64,000 nt of DNA from Bradyrhizobium sp. SSBR45G (GTDB lineage: Bacteria; Pseudomonadota; Alphaproteobacteria; Rhizobiales; Xanthobacteraceae), in the NCBI RefSeq assembly GCF_030159255.1, contig NZ_BSCT01000010.1, positions 74,907 through 138,906 on the forward strand. Direction: 5' to 3'. Made by a program: the position numbers and the translations under genes. This document shows, piece after piece, positions 27,219-36,507 of this stretch (positions are counted from its first letter, which is position 1; each line of letters opens with the position of its first letter). The notes beneath the pieces were generated by a model that was not told the DNA's origin, did not search any database, and worked only from the letters and a program-made list of their open reading frames with translations.

Positions 27219-27389
27219 TCCAGTCACGCGGGGCGCCCTGAGATTCGTTGGGATCTGCCGTGCAATATGGTGCGAATCGGACGGAGGCTCAACGGCGCAG
27301 CCCCCCAATTGCTCAGGTAGAGGAGCGTGGGTGGCCGCGACGTGATGTTTTTCGCTTGGCGCACTGCGAAAAATCGGCATTCTGGCGCC

Positions 27390-28058
27390 ATGAGCGAACC
27401 TGAAAACACCAAGGCGAAGGCCGGCGCGATGATCGTGCCCGTCACGCCGTTCGAGCAGAACTGCACCATTCTCTGGTGCGAGGCGACCAAGAAGGCGATC
27501 GTGATCGATCCCGGCGGCGACGTGCCCCAGATCCAGGCTGCGATCATCAAGGCCCAGGTCACGGTCGAGAAGATCTGGCTGACGCATGGCCATATCGATC
27601 ACGTCGGCGGCGCGGCCGAGCTGCGCGACGCGCTGAAGGTGCCGATCGAGGGCCCGCATGTCGCCGACAAATTCCTGCTCGACAACGTCGTCGCCAGCGG
27701 CGCGCGCTTCGGCATGTCCGGCGTGCGCGATTTCGCGCCGGATCGCTGGCTGGAGGAAGGTGATCGCGTCGAGATCGGCGAGCTCGCCTTCGACATCCTG
27801 CACTGTCCCGGCCATTCGCCGGGCAGCGTGGTGTTCTACAACAAGGAGATGCGCTTCGCCCATGTCGGCGACGTGCTGTTCAACGGCTCGGTCGGCCGCA
27901 CCGACCTGCCCGGCGGCAGCCACGAGACGCTGATCCGCTCGATCAAGGACAAGCTGCTGCCGCTCGGCGACGACGTCGGCTTCATCTGCGGCCATGGCGC
28001 CGGCTCGAGCTTCGGCCAGGAGCGGATGACCAACCCGTTCCTGACCGGGATGGCCTGA
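27390..28058 (+). CDS. MBL-fold metallo-hydrolase (glyoxalase II-like)
   Basis: A 222-residue metallo-beta-lactamase-fold hydrolase. The zinc motif LTHGHIDHVGG (HxHxDH), the downstream His in CPGHSPGSVVFY, Asp in HVGDVLFNGSVGRTDLPGGS and the last His in FICGHGAGS give a full set of metal ligands. It matches the YcbL/GloB-like subgroup of hydroxyacylglutathione hydrolase relatives, although the substrate is not certain. The start at 27390 is the first sensible ATG. It is divergent from the toxin/partner genes. Confidence 0.9.
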   Translation: MSEPENTKAKAGAMIVPVTPFEQNCTILWCEATKKAIVIDPGGDVPQIQAAIIKAQVTVEKIWLTHGHIDHVGGAAELRDALKVPIEGPHVADKFLLDNVVASGARFGMSGVRDFAPDRWLEEGDRVEIGELAFDILHCPGHSPGSVVFYNKEMRFAHVGDVLFNGSVGRTDLPGGSHETLIRSIKDKLLPLGDDVGFICGHGAGSSFGQERMTNPFLTGMA

Positions 28059-28162
28059 GGCGCGCCGCTCTCCCCGGCCTAGCTTGTCAAACGCTGGCGC
28101 AGGCAGGAACGTGAACGGAGATCGCGGCCGGCGACCCCATCAGCCGCCATTCACAGCGGCGT

Positions 28163-29710
28163 TTACCTCAGGCCGGCCGCCTGCAGCGCGCGGTCGATGA
28201 CGGCGGCGACGTCGATCATGCGGCGGCGCGGCTTCGGGGCTGGCGGCAATGGGGCGGCAGCCGCCACCTTCGCCTCGATGAACGGAGCGTCGGCCGGCGT
28301 CATGTCGATCGCCTTTGCGATGACGCGCTTCACCTCGACTGGCGGCGTGTCGGCAGGCGTGCCAACTGCAATCTCCGGATCGCGCGACGCGCGTTCGACC
28401 GGCTTCGGCTCGGCAGCGAGCGGGGCAACCGGCGCCTTCTCGGCCGAAGCGAGCGGCTCGGCTGCCGGCCTCAGTGCCCTGTTCGGCGACCGCGCGGCCT
28501 TGGCTCGCGTGGGCTTCGCCTGCGATGGCCTGGATGCCTTGGCCGGCGCTGTCTCCGGCGCGGTGGTCGCGTCCAGCGGCTCCGCTGCCGGAGCGTCCCC
28601 CGGCCGGCGCAGCATCTTGGTGAGCACCGGCAGCGCCGCGATCGGCGAGACCTCCGGGATGAGCTTCGTGCTCGGCGAAGTCACGGCCGGCTTCAGCTGG
28701 CGGATCCAATCGGTGACGCCGAAGAATTTCGCGATGTGATAGGACGAGGAGATGCCGGCCTCGAGCAGGAACGGCCCCGCCTTGCCATAGCGCTTGTCGT
28801 TGGCCGCGATCCCGATCGGCGTGCCATGCGCCATGTTGGTGATGGTGAAGGACTCCACCATCGTCTCGCCGTCGGCATTCCACCACTGCTCGCGGGGATA
28901 GCCGTCGACGTCGGCCGCGGCCATCGGCGCCAGCGGCAGATGATGCAGGTCGAGCCATTGCTTGACGATCTCGCCGGCATTGTCCGGATGCACCGTGTAG
29001 TCGGCGGTGCCGTGCCACACCGACAGCTTCGGCCATTTGCCACGATGCGGCGAAGCACGGCGCACGAGATCGCCGAGCTCGCCCGCCGGACGCGCCGACG
29101 GCATCCGCATCTGCATGATGGCATCGCGCATCGAGCGCGCCGTGCCGAACGGCAGGCCTGCGATGACGGCACCGCCGGCAAACAGCTCCGGATGAGCCGC
29201 CAGCATCGCCATGGTCATCGCGCCGCCCGCCGACAGGCCGGTGATGAAGATGCGCCTGTTATCGATGGCGTAGTCGGCCACCATGCGCGCGATCATCTCG
29301 CGGATCGAGGCGACCTCACCCTGGTCGCGGGTGATGTCCTCGGACTGAAACCAGTTGAAGCAGCGCTGCGGATTGTTGATGCGCTGCTGCTCGGGCAGCA
29401 GCAGCGCGAAGCCGAAATGCTTCGCAAGCGTCGACCAGCCGGCGCCGAGATCGTAGTCGGCGGCGCCCTGCCCGCAGCCATGCAGCACCACCACGAGCGG
29501 CAGCAGCGGCTGTCGCTGCGCCGGCACATGGGCGAACATCTTCAGGCGACCGGGATTGCTGCCGAAACCTTCGACCTCGACGAGCGGACATTCGGGCGCA
29601 GGCCGCGCCTGGCGATGGAAGTCTGCGAATCCGGTGATGCCGTGCAGCTCGCGCAGCCGTCGCAGGTACTCAACATTTTCGGCGAGGGACAACGGCAGCT
29701 CCTGGGGCAT
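28163..29710 (-). CDS. PHB depolymerase family esterase with Ala/Pro-rich tail
   Basis: A 515-residue alpha/beta hydrolase of the PHB depolymerase/LpqC (feruloyl esterase) family. Catalytic Ser160 lies in GLSAGGAM, Asp237 in HGTADYTVHP, His295 in NMAHGTPIG, and HGCGQ (77-81) forms the oxyanion hole. No signal peptide is visible. After about residue 360 the protein continues as a 150-residue Ala/Pro/Lys/Glu-rich low-complexity tail that closes with KPRRRMIDVAAVIDRALQAAGL. The tail is unusual for the family. It could tether the enzyme to granules or to DNA/other proteins, but this is speculation. It is not homologous to the PhaZ at 16749. Confidence 0.88.
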   Translation of the reverse strand: MPQELPLSLAENVEYLRRLRELHGITGFADFHRQARPAPECPLVEVEGFGSNPGRLKMFAHVPAQRQPLLPLVVVLHGCGQGAADYDLGAGWSTLAKHFGFALLLPEQQRINNPQRCFNWFQSEDITRDQGEVASIREMIARMVADYAIDNRRIFITGLSAGGAMTMAMLAAHPELFAGGAVIAGLPFGTARSMRDAIMQMRMPSARPAGELGDLVRRASPHRGKWPKLSVWHGTADYTVHPDNAGEIVKQWLDLHHLPLAPMAAADVDGYPREQWWNADGETMVESFTITNMAHGTPIGIAANDKRYGKAGPFLLEAGISSSYHIAKFFGVTDWIRQLKPAVTSPSTKLIPEVSPIAALPVLTKMLRRPGDAPAAEPLDATTAPETAPAKASRPSQAKPTRAKAARSPNRALRPAAEPLASAEKAPVAPLAAEPKPVERASRDPEIAVGTPADTPPVEVKRVIAKAIDMTPADAPFIEAKVAAAAPLPPAPKPRRRMIDVAAVIDRALQAAGLR

Positions 29711-30162
29711 TCACGTATTGACGTCGGCGCAGACCAACCGACCATCGCGCATATGGTTGCTGCAGTGCAAAAGAAAAAGCCTGCAGCGTCGCGGACGCCG
29801 GCAATTTGATTGCGAATTTCGGTCTTGCTGCGATCTAAATGTCACGCCGGCGCGGCGCATCACGCAGCATTCACCGAAATGCGAACCGAGCACGCCCCGC
29901 ATCGCGGACAAGGTGAGCAAAACAGACCACGCAACTGCTACACGCCGCATTTTGCAAGAATGGCTGCAAGATGGTCGGCGCTTCACGATCACATCACGAA
30001 TCGCATCATCCCGATCGGAGTGTGCGCAGCGCCAGGCGATCAGTAAACAACAAATGGCAGGCATGCACTGCCCGTTGCATGGCGCCAAGATGATTGCCTC
30101 GCAGCGAGGCGACACGTAGCCTGCGCGACAAGCAACAACGTAATTCCACGGAGAGAAACACC
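29711..30162. other. Gene-free divergent intergenic interval
   Basis: About 450 bp between divergent genes (PHB-type esterase and flavin-dependent monooxygenase). Composition is less GC-rich than the flanking genes. No open frame with coding character, no strong hairpin and no tRNA were found; it presumably holds both promoters. Confidence 0.5.
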
Positions 30163-31401
30163 ATGGCGCGGCTGAAATTCGGAGCCTTCCTCGCTCCGCA
30201 TCATCCGATCGGCGAGCATCCGATGCTGCAATTCCGCCGCGACCTCGATCTCGTGTCGCAGCTCGACGAGCTCGGCTATGACGAGTTCTGGTGCGGCGAG
30301 CATCATTCGAGCGGCTGGGAGACGATCGCCTCGCCCGAGATGTTTCTCGCCGCCGCCGGCGAGCGCACCAAGCGCATCAGGCTCGGCACCGGCGTGATCT
30401 CGCTGCCGTATCATCATCCCTACAACGTCGCGCAGCGCATGGTGCAGCTCGATCACATGACCGGCGGCCGCGCCATCTTCGGCTCAGGGCCGGGCGCGCT
30501 CGCCTCCGATGCGCATACCCTGGGCATCGATCCGATGACGCAGCGCGACCGCCAGGACGAGGCGATCGCCATCATCCGCCGGCTGTTCAACGGCGAGCGC
30601 GTCACCGCAAAGAGCGACTGGTTCACGATGAACGACGCGGCGCTGCAGATCCTGCCCTTGCAGGAGGAGATGCCGTTCGTGGTGGCCTCGCAGATCTCGC
30701 CGTCGGGCATGACGCTCGCGGGCAAATACGGCATCGGCATCATCTCGCTCGGCTCGATGTCGACGCAGGGCCTGATGGCGCTGCCGCAGCAATGGGAATT
30801 CGCCGAGGACGCCGCGAAGAAGCACGGCACGACGGTGAGCCGCGCCAACTGGCGCGTCTTGTTGTCCTGGCACATCGCCGAGACGCGCGAGCAGGCCCGC
30901 CGCGAGGCCGGCCCCGGCCTGATGCGCTGGCACAACGAGTACACGGTGGGCACGCTGATGCGTCCCGGCCTGCAGCCGTTCGCCTCGCCGGACGAGGCCG
31001 TCGACAAGACCGCCTTCGTCGAGGGCGCGGCTTCGACGATCGGCACGCCCGACGATCTCGTCAAGACGATCAAGAACCTGATGCAGGTATCGGGCGGCGT
31101 CGGCCACATCATCGGCTTCGTGCACGACTGGGCCAATCCGGAGAACACGCGGCGCAGCTGGGACATGGTCGCGCGCTATGTCGTGCCGGAGATCAACGGC
31201 TACATCGACGGCCTGCGCCGTTCGCAAAAATTCGTCATCGAGAACCGCGCCATCTTCGAGCGCGCCGGCCAGGCCGTGATGGCCAAGATCATGGACAATG
31301 ACAAGGCCGCCGCCGCGCTGTCGCAGACCGGGCCGGGACGGGTCGCGATTCCCGCGGTGAATGCGCCGGACCTGCAGGAGGCGGCGAAGCGGCGGGGATG
31401 A
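30163..31401 (+). CDS. LLM class flavin-dependent oxidoreductase (luciferase-like monooxygenase)
   Basis: A 412-residue bacterial-luciferase-fold monooxygenase that would use reduced FMN supplied by a separate reductase. Family features are KFGAFLAPHHPIGEHPM at the front, ELGYDEFWCGEHHSSGWE, RIRLGTGVISLPYHHPYNVAQRM and HMTGGRAIFGSGPGA. The product resembles limonene-1,2-monooxygenase-type and alkanal monooxygenase-type members, so the substrate is probably a small hydrophobic organic compound. The start is at MARLKFG with GGAGAG upstream. Confidence 0.88.
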   Translation: MARLKFGAFLAPHHPIGEHPMLQFRRDLDLVSQLDELGYDEFWCGEHHSSGWETIASPEMFLAAAGERTKRIRLGTGVISLPYHHPYNVAQRMVQLDHMTGGRAIFGSGPGALASDAHTLGIDPMTQRDRQDEAIAIIRRLFNGERVTAKSDWFTMNDAALQILPLQEEMPFVVASQISPSGMTLAGKYGIGIISLGSMSTQGLMALPQQWEFAEDAAKKHGTTVSRANWRVLLSWHIAETREQARREAGPGLMRWHNEYTVGTLMRPGLQPFASPDEAVDKTAFVEGAASTIGTPDDLVKTIKNLMQVSGGVGHIIGFVHDWANPENTRRSWDMVARYVVPEINGYIDGLRRSQKFVIENRAIFERAGQAVMAKIMDNDKAAAALSQTGPGRVAIPAVNAPDLQEAAKRRG

Positions 31402-31404
31402 GAA

Positions 31405-31557
31405 GTAGGGCGGATTAGCGAAAGCGTAATCCGCCACCTCTCCGCAGACTCGATCAGCTTAATTCCGGCAACATGGCCAAGACCGCATGAATTCATCATG
31501 CGATGCCGTCATGCCGCTCAAGCGGCGGCGGATTACGCTTTCGCCAATCCGCCCTAC
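31405..31557. repeat. Inverted repeat pair flanking a 91-bp spacer
   Basis: A 31-bp arm at 31405-31435 (starting GTAGGGCGGATTAGCG) and its inverse at 31527-31557 (ending CAATCCGCCCTAC) match at 30 of 31 positions. Similar GTAGGGCGGATTAGCG units are frequent intergenic repeats in Bradyrhizobium-like genomes. The pair sits between the convergent monooxygenase and response-regulator genes, so it may also serve as a transcription stop. Confidence 0.8.
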
Positions 31558-31565
31558 GCCTCAGA

Positions 31566-31976
31566 CTACCTCACCGCGGCGACCAGCTTCCCGCAGTCGG
31601 CGATGGTCGCGATCTGCTTCAGCGTCTCGCGCAGGGCCGGCAGGTCGACGGGCTTCTGGAATTGCGGATAGACGACGAGGCCGAGCACGGTCGCGAGCCG
31701 CACATGCTCCTCGCGGGTGCCGTCCTCGGCGCCGCTGATGAAGATCACCGGGGTGCGCGATTTCAGCTCGTTGAGCAGCAGCAGGATGTCTGCCCCGCAG
31801 CGGTCGCCGAGCGACAGGTCCAGCGTGATGCAGTCGAACGTCCGCTGGCGCAGCGCCTCCGCCGCGGCCTCGACCGTGGCAACGCAGGTCGCCTCGTAGC
31901 CGCATTGAACGGCGATCTTGCGCAGAATCGAGAGATGAACCTCGGTATCCTCAATCACCAGCAACTGATTGCTCAT
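31566..31976 (-). CDS. Stand-alone CheY-like response regulator receiver
   Basis: A 136-residue single receiver domain. Acidic residues in VIEDTEVHLSIL, the phosphoacceptor Asp in ITLDLSLGDRCG, Ser/Thr region in VIFISGAED and Lys in FQKPVDLPAL are all present. There is no output domain, so it must act through protein contacts. The start at 31976 (MSNQLLVIED) is preferred. No kinase gene is adjacent. Confidence 0.9.
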   Translation of the reverse strand: MSNQLLVIEDTEVHLSILRKIAVQCGYEATCVATVEAAAEALRQRTFDCITLDLSLGDRCGADILLLLNELKSRTPVIFISGAEDGTREEHVRLATVLGLVVYPQFQKPVDLPALRETLKQIATIADCGKLVAAVR

Positions 31977-32136
31977 GCCCTTGCCCTCGTTGCCTATTGG
32001 TCCGACGTCCGGCCTGGCCGTTCCTAGACGGCGCGGATGGCCGCGAGGTAAAGATTTCGGTCCGTAGATTTGCGGGCTCCGAGCATTGGCGTCATAGCTC
32101 GGGTGAAAGTTGATCGTGGTTTCGGAGGTCGATTCA

Positions 32137-32502
32137 ATGAAACTCAATCTGTCGGATGCCGCGGTGGTCAACGAGACCAACAACGCCGATGCCGTGGGCG
32201 ACATCTCGCTCTTCAAGACCCTCGAAAGCCTGACGTCATGGGCCGAGCCGGTCGACGTCAGATATGGTGAATACTTTGCCTACACGCTGTCGGGGCAGGC
32301 GCTCGCGCTCGGCGTCGAGCATCATCGGGTCACCGTCGCCAAGGTCGGAGCCGATGCTGCGCTCTCGGCACATGCGAGACGCTTGCTCGAAGCGACCGCC
32401 GAGCGCGTCTTGAAAGCGCGTCGCTCCGATAACCCGGTCGGCATCAGACCGGGCAGCCTGACGATTGACGAGCTCGCCGCCTTGATCGGCTTCACGCGAT
32501 AG
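32137..32502 (+). CDS. Hypothetical protein
   Basis: A 121-residue protein starting MKLNLSDAAVVNETNNAD with GGAGG 8 nt upstream. The body has a helix-rich part ALSAHARRLLEATAERVLKARR and ends PGSLTIDELAALIGFTR. No family recognised. Codon use fits the core genome. It is transcribed divergently from the receiver-domain gene. Confidence 0.65.
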   Translation: MKLNLSDAAVVNETNNADAVGDISLFKTLESLTSWAEPVDVRYGEYFAYTLSGQALALGVEHHRVTVAKVGADAALSAHARRLLEATAERVLKARRSDNPVGIRPGSLTIDELAALIGFTR

Positions 32503-32547
32503 GCCGCAACCGATGAGCTTGCTTCGCATGATGGAGAGACTCTCCCC

Positions 32548-32904
32548 TCAGCGCAGCCCGTCCTTGAACGCCTCGGCGTCCCAGGTCCGCGTCTCGCCGC
32601 GAACGTCGCCGTAGGCCCCGCGCTCGACGTCGACGATCGGAGGCTCGCCCGCCTTGACGCTCACCCATATCCGGACATCGCCGACCTGAAGCCACCAGGC
32701 ATTGTCGTCCATCTGCTCGAGATGAAGCCAATCGTCGACGACGAGTTCATCGAAGATCCCATGGTTCTGAAGCTCGATGCTTCGGCCGTCGTCACGAACC
32801 GCACGAACGCGCCACCGTCGGCCGGGGCCGGTCACTGCTACGTCGGCCTCGACCGGGCGTTGTCGCGTCAGCGCTGCCCATAGCCGTCGCATCGAAGCCA
32901 ACAT
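32548..32904 (-). CDS. Hypothetical protein
   Basis: A 118-residue protein with a basic N-terminus (MLASMRRLWAALTRQRP) and a beta-rich body: RWRVRAVRDDGRSIELQNHG, DDWLHLEQMDDNAWWLQVGD and IWVSVKAGEPPIVDVERG. CGAGGA lies about 7 nt before the ATG. No family recognised; the strand pattern suggests a small barrel. Confidence 0.65.
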   Translation of the reverse strand: MLASMRRLWAALTRQRPVEADVAVTGPGRRWRVRAVRDDGRSIELQNHGIFDELVVDDWLHLEQMDDNAWWLQVGDVRIWVSVKAGEPPIVDVERGAYGDVRGETRTWDAEAFKDGLR

Positions 32905-32954
32905 CTTGAAATCCTCGCCAGCCAGTAACGTTCACCGCCGTCACCTCATACCCG

Positions 32955-33148
32955 CCGTCGTCCCGGGCAAGCCTCCGGCAGCGCGATAGCGCTGATGGAG
33001 GCGCCGACCCGGGACCCATACTCCGCGGCGGCCGTTCGAGGCAGGGATCGCAACGACGACACGTCGTCCCACGTCTCCCTGTGGCTATGGATCCCGGCTC
33101 CGCGCCCCGACATCGCTTCGCGATGCCAGGGCTTGGCCGGGATGACAG
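32955..33148. repeat. Dispersed palindromic repeat, another copy
   Basis: It opens GCCGTCGTCCCGGGCAAGC, has the core GACCCGGGACCCATA and TATGGATCCCGGCTCCGCGCC, and closes GCTTGGCCGGGATGACAGC. It is therefore the same family as 4623-5032. It occupies most of the 32905-33260 gap between the hypothetical gene and the LysE-family gene. Confidence 0.8.
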
Positions 33149-33260
33149 CAGATGCGCAAACGGCCTGCTTCTCGGCACACAGGGGCAAGCTCGGAGACCT
33201 CATCGACCAAACACGACTTGAGGCCGACAACGGACGGTGTCTTTCAAGACGGGAGCCCGA

Positions 33261-33896
33261 TTACGAGGCAGGACGCCGCTCGAGGCCAAGCCTGGCAGCG
33301 ATGGCCAGCAACGCAAATCCGAGAACGTAGCTTTGCAAGCGAGCAAAGCCGGGAGCTCCACGGACGATGGCAGCAATCCGTGACGCACCGAGAATGACGC
33401 AACTATGTGCCCCCGCTGCAGCGGCGACTTGGAGAAGACCGAGCTGCAATGTCTGCCAGAGAACACTTCCCTGCCCGACATCGACGAATTGCGGCAGCAG
33501 CGCCCCATAGGTCAGGACCAGCTTGGGATTCAAGAGGCAGGTCAACAGTCCCCGACGGAACAGAACGGCAAACGCCTCGGGGGCAAGCGCCGACGTGGCA
33601 AGCGCGTTTGACGGAGAACGGAAGGCCTTGATCGCCAACCAGACGAGATAGCCCGCGCCAAGCATTCGCACGATATCGTAGGCCACAGGAACGGCCTGGA
33701 AAATCGCCGAGAGCCCGAGCGTCGTGGCGATCACATAGGCCAGCATCCCCGTGCACACACCCGCAAGCGACGAGAAGCCCGCTCTGTGCCCCTGGCAGAT
33801 CGCACGCGACGCCAAATACATGAGATTGGGCCCCGGCGATAGCGCCATGAAGAAAGCCAAGACACCGAACGTCACAGCCGTCGAACATCCAATCAT
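33261..33896 (-). CDS. LysE family translocator
   Basis: A 211-residue amino-acid exporter of the LysE/RhtB family. Six hydrophobic segments are visible and the hallmark FFMALSPGPNLMYLASRAICQGHRAGF is present at the N-terminus. The stretch AAGAHSCVILGASRIAAIVRG and the C-terminal YVLGFALLAIAARL also fit. The start at 33896 (MIGCSTAVTFGV) is standard for the family; upstream in-frame codons encode a basic stretch unlikely to be translated. Confidence 0.88.
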   Translation of the reverse strand: MIGCSTAVTFGVLAFFMALSPGPNLMYLASRAICQGHRAGFSSLAGVCTGMLAYVIATTLGLSAIFQAVPVAYDIVRMLGAGYLVWLAIKAFRSPSNALATSALAPEAFAVLFRRGLLTCLLNPKLVLTYGALLPQFVDVGQGSVLWQTLQLGLLQVAAAAGAHSCVILGASRIAAIVRGAPGFARLQSYVLGFALLAIAARLGLERRPAS

Positions 33897-34147
33897 CGCC
33901 GCAGCCCCAGAGCCCCCGTCGTTCCACCTCCGAACTCTGCACGAGATCGCGGGCGTTACAATTCTCATTTTCGAGACACATGGAAAACGATCGACGACCG
34001 CCTCTTATGGCGCCTCATTGCCCATAGCTGACCACTGCGGCACGGCATCAGTCCCGAGGGGAGCGCGCGCCGATGACAGTGAGCACCGTCAAACGGCAGG
34101 GCCGGCGAGGCTTGGCCCCGGACTGCCCGGGCGCTAGTTTGAGCACC

Positions 34148-34459
34148 ATGCCCGCTGCCAAACCCCAGTTGCCTCCACGGCCACCCGCCCCGTTGTCTGC
34201 TGACGACATCATCTTCATCAAGGACACGATCAAGCGCTTCTACGGCGACGACGCGATCGTGCGCAACTTCGGCCCGGACCCGGCTCGCATGGAATTGCAT
34301 GTCGAAACAGGCCGCGACATCGGAAGGGCGTATAATGACTGTTGCGGTGTCCTGATGACCCGAATCGACCGCGACCAAATCGTCCTCGAGGTCACGCGGC
34401 GAGGCATGCGGATAAGAGGCCGGGCCAAGCTCGCCTATCGCCAGGGCGTCGTGATTTGA
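34148..34459 (+). CDS. Hypothetical small protein, intact member of a duplicated pair
   Basis: A 103-residue protein (MPAAKPQLPPRPP... then SADDIIFIKDTIKRFYGDDAIVR and LHVETGRDIGRAYNDCCGVLMTRIDRD, consecutive regions). No family recognised. A diverged, stop-containing copy of the whole gene occurs at 36863-37175, showing that the unit was duplicated nearby. An ATG at 34073 would extend it by 25 residues, but similarity with the decayed copy starts at 34148, supporting this start. It is convergent with the aminotransferase gene (stop codons 14 nt apart). Confidence 0.65.
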   Translation: MPAAKPQLPPRPPAPLSADDIIFIKDTIKRFYGDDAIVRNFGPDPARMELHVETGRDIGRAYNDCCGVLMTRIDRDQIVLEVTRRGMRIRGRAKLAYRQGVVI

Positions 34460-34473
34460 AATCGGCCCCTCGA

Positions 34474-35862
34474 TCAGCGGCTGTCGCGCCAGGTGTCCAT
34501 CCCGAGCACGACCTTGTCGATATCCGCCCTGGTATTGTAGATGTGCGGACAAAGCCGGAATTCATCGCCTCCCCCACCGCCGCCGACGATCTTGTTGTCG
34601 AACAGCCATTGCTCCAGCGGCGGCTTGCTCCCACGGGGAGCGCTGACGCGGACGATTCCCCATCGTCGATCCGGCGATGCGGGAGTGAGCAGCTCCCAGG
34701 GCCTCGCCGGCGGCTGTCGCCTGGTTAGGCTATCGACCAGGTAGTTGCTGAGCTCTTGGACGCGCTGATACGGATTGTAGGACCCGACGCCCAAGGCCAG
34801 CTCCCGCCAGATGATTTGCGTCACGGCCAGCGTGATGATGTTCACGTCGTCGCGCTGGCCCAGCAACTCGAAGCGGAGCGCGGTGTTCGGCAGCTGTTCC
34901 GGAATTTCGATCTTGTAGTCGTAGGCGAAGATGCTCGGCGTGAAGTTCTGGACCTTGCTCGGATGCATGTACAGGATGCCGGTCTCCTTCGGGCCGAGGA
35001 ACCATTTGTGACAGCTCGATACGAAGCTGTGGCAAAGCGGCTCGTGCTCGAGACTGACCGGGCGCGCTCCCCAGACCATCGTGCCATCGACATGAACGTG
35101 GCAATGATCGAAGCGAGCGGCGTGATCCCAGATCCTCATCATCACCCCGTCGGGAATGCGAAAGCCCTTTCCATTCGAGATCGCGGAATAGGACACGAAG
35201 CGGGTGTTGACATCGATGTTGCGGATGAACGCATCAGCGATCTGGTCATCGCTCTCGCCGTACTGAAAATTCACCATCCTGATCTCGAACGGCGCCCCTC
35301 GCCGCCGCAATTCCCACGCTGCGAGGTTGGTCGGATGGTTCTCCGTCCACAGCACCACGTTCTCGGCCGGCTGTCCCGCTCTCCAGCCACGATAGCCGCA
35401 ATTGACCGCGTTGTTGGCTTCGCTGGCATTGCGCAGCAGCGCGACATCGCTCGGGCGGCTGACACCTAATCCAGCGGCAATGTACTCGCGCGCCCGCTCC
35501 AATTGTTGGACGCGCAGTCCCCTGGCCATTCGCGTCTGCTGCGCGACGTTGTCGTTGTATTGCAGCCGCAGCGTGTTCGCGGCATTGAGCAGCGCGGTGG
35601 GTTCCGGGCACAGATTGGCGGCATTCATTGGGAATGGTTCGCCGGCCTGCTGCGCGAAGCCGAACTGAGCCCTGAATGCGTTCCAGTACTCCTCGACCGG
35701 ACGGTTGCGGTTTCGAATGACCTCCAGGAGCTCATCGATCTCACCGCTGAGATGCGCCAGCTCGTCCTTCGTCAGGATCCCCGCCTCGCAGACCGGATCG
35801 AAAAGGGCATGAAGGGCGGTCTCGGCCGCCGGGGCGGAGCTGTAGTCGATGGCGTCGAACAT
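34474..35862 (-). CDS. Class V aminotransferase-fold PLP-dependent enzyme
   Basis: A 462-residue fold-type I PLP enzyme related to cysteine desulfurase/isopenicillin N epimerase-like proteins. The PLP-binding Lys is Lys286 in SSCHKWFLGPKETG, with Asp259 in HVHVDGTMVWGARP. LLRNASEANNAVNCGY is the phosphate-cup region, ENHPTNLAAWE follows, and the C-terminal GGGGGGDEFRLCPHIYNT supplies the terminal Arg/His part. The Gly6 run is unusual. No metabolic neighbours hint at the substrate; it lies in an accessory-looking stretch. Confidence 0.85.
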   Translation of the reverse strand: MFDAIDYSSAPAAETALHALFDPVCEAGILTKDELAHLSGEIDELLEVIRNRNRPVEEYWNAFRAQFGFAQQAGEPFPMNAANLCPEPTALLNAANTLRLQYNDNVAQQTRMARGLRVQQLERAREYIAAGLGVSRPSDVALLRNASEANNAVNCGYRGWRAGQPAENVVLWTENHPTNLAAWELRRRGAPFEIRMVNFQYGESDDQIADAFIRNIDVNTRFVSYSAISNGKGFRIPDGVMMRIWDHAARFDHCHVHVDGTMVWGARPVSLEHEPLCHSFVSSCHKWFLGPKETGILYMHPSKVQNFTPSIFAYDYKIEIPEQLPNTALRFELLGQRDDVNIITLAVTQIIWRELALGVGSYNPYQRVQELSNYLVDSLTRRQPPARPWELLTPASPDRRWGIVRVSAPRGSKPPLEQWLFDNKIVGGGGGGDEFRLCPHIYNTRADIDKVVLGMDTWRDSR

Positions 35863-36507
35863 GGGCTTCTCTTCATCGCTGGGAGGGAGCGGACGTCGAA
35901 TGCACGGCCAAAGGCGCGTTTCCTCGCCGCGCGACCATTCGAAGTGGCCCGACCGCCGAGGCCTACGTGGTCCAACTTAGTGAAGAGACACAAACTCGCA
36001 CAAGTAGCTATATAGGCGCACTACAATTTTAAGGAGATGGCACAGATGGTCACCAATCGGTAGATGGCGCCGCTAAAACTCGACGCCTTGGGGCGCCGAC
36101 GCCGTGCGCGAAGCGGCCGCGCGCGCCGCCGAGGACGTGCTGATGGAAGCATCGCCGATTCGCATGAGCACCACCGGGTTCAAGGCGTTCATGGCGGATG
36201 CCAGATGGTCCGCCATCAAACGTGTCGCGCAGGCAAAGCACGGGTCGATGGCCGGCAACGTCCAGGATCATCTGCTGACGCCGGTCGACGACTCGCCGGC
36301 ATGTGGTCGCGGTCCGCCCCCCTCAACTCGACGCGCTGGTGGCCACATCGCTGACATCAGCGATCGCGCGTCACGAGGATTTTCTTAACCCGGCCCTGCC
36401 ATGGTCGCAGCCAATCGCGCACGGCCTGCAAGATCCGCTCGCGCGCGTGATGCGTCAGGCAGCCCGCCGTCTCGACCCGGCGGGCTTTTCCGTGGGAAAG
36501 GCCGCCA
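35863..36507. other. Gene-free interval with possible antitoxin remnant
   Basis: About 645 bp without an intact gene. Around 36092-36195, plus strand, one frame reads DAVREAAARAAEDVL and then MSTTGFKAFMADA. This resembles the C-terminal part of DUF1778/TacA-type antitoxins (AAxRAAEDVL...F..FM). It lacks a start region and continues into unrelated sequence, so at most it is a fragment. Confidence 0.3.

Noticed and set aside
27219..27995. Upstream extension of the toxin partner gene (369 codons)
   Set aside because: It is antisense to the MBL hydrolase, which has complete active-site motifs.
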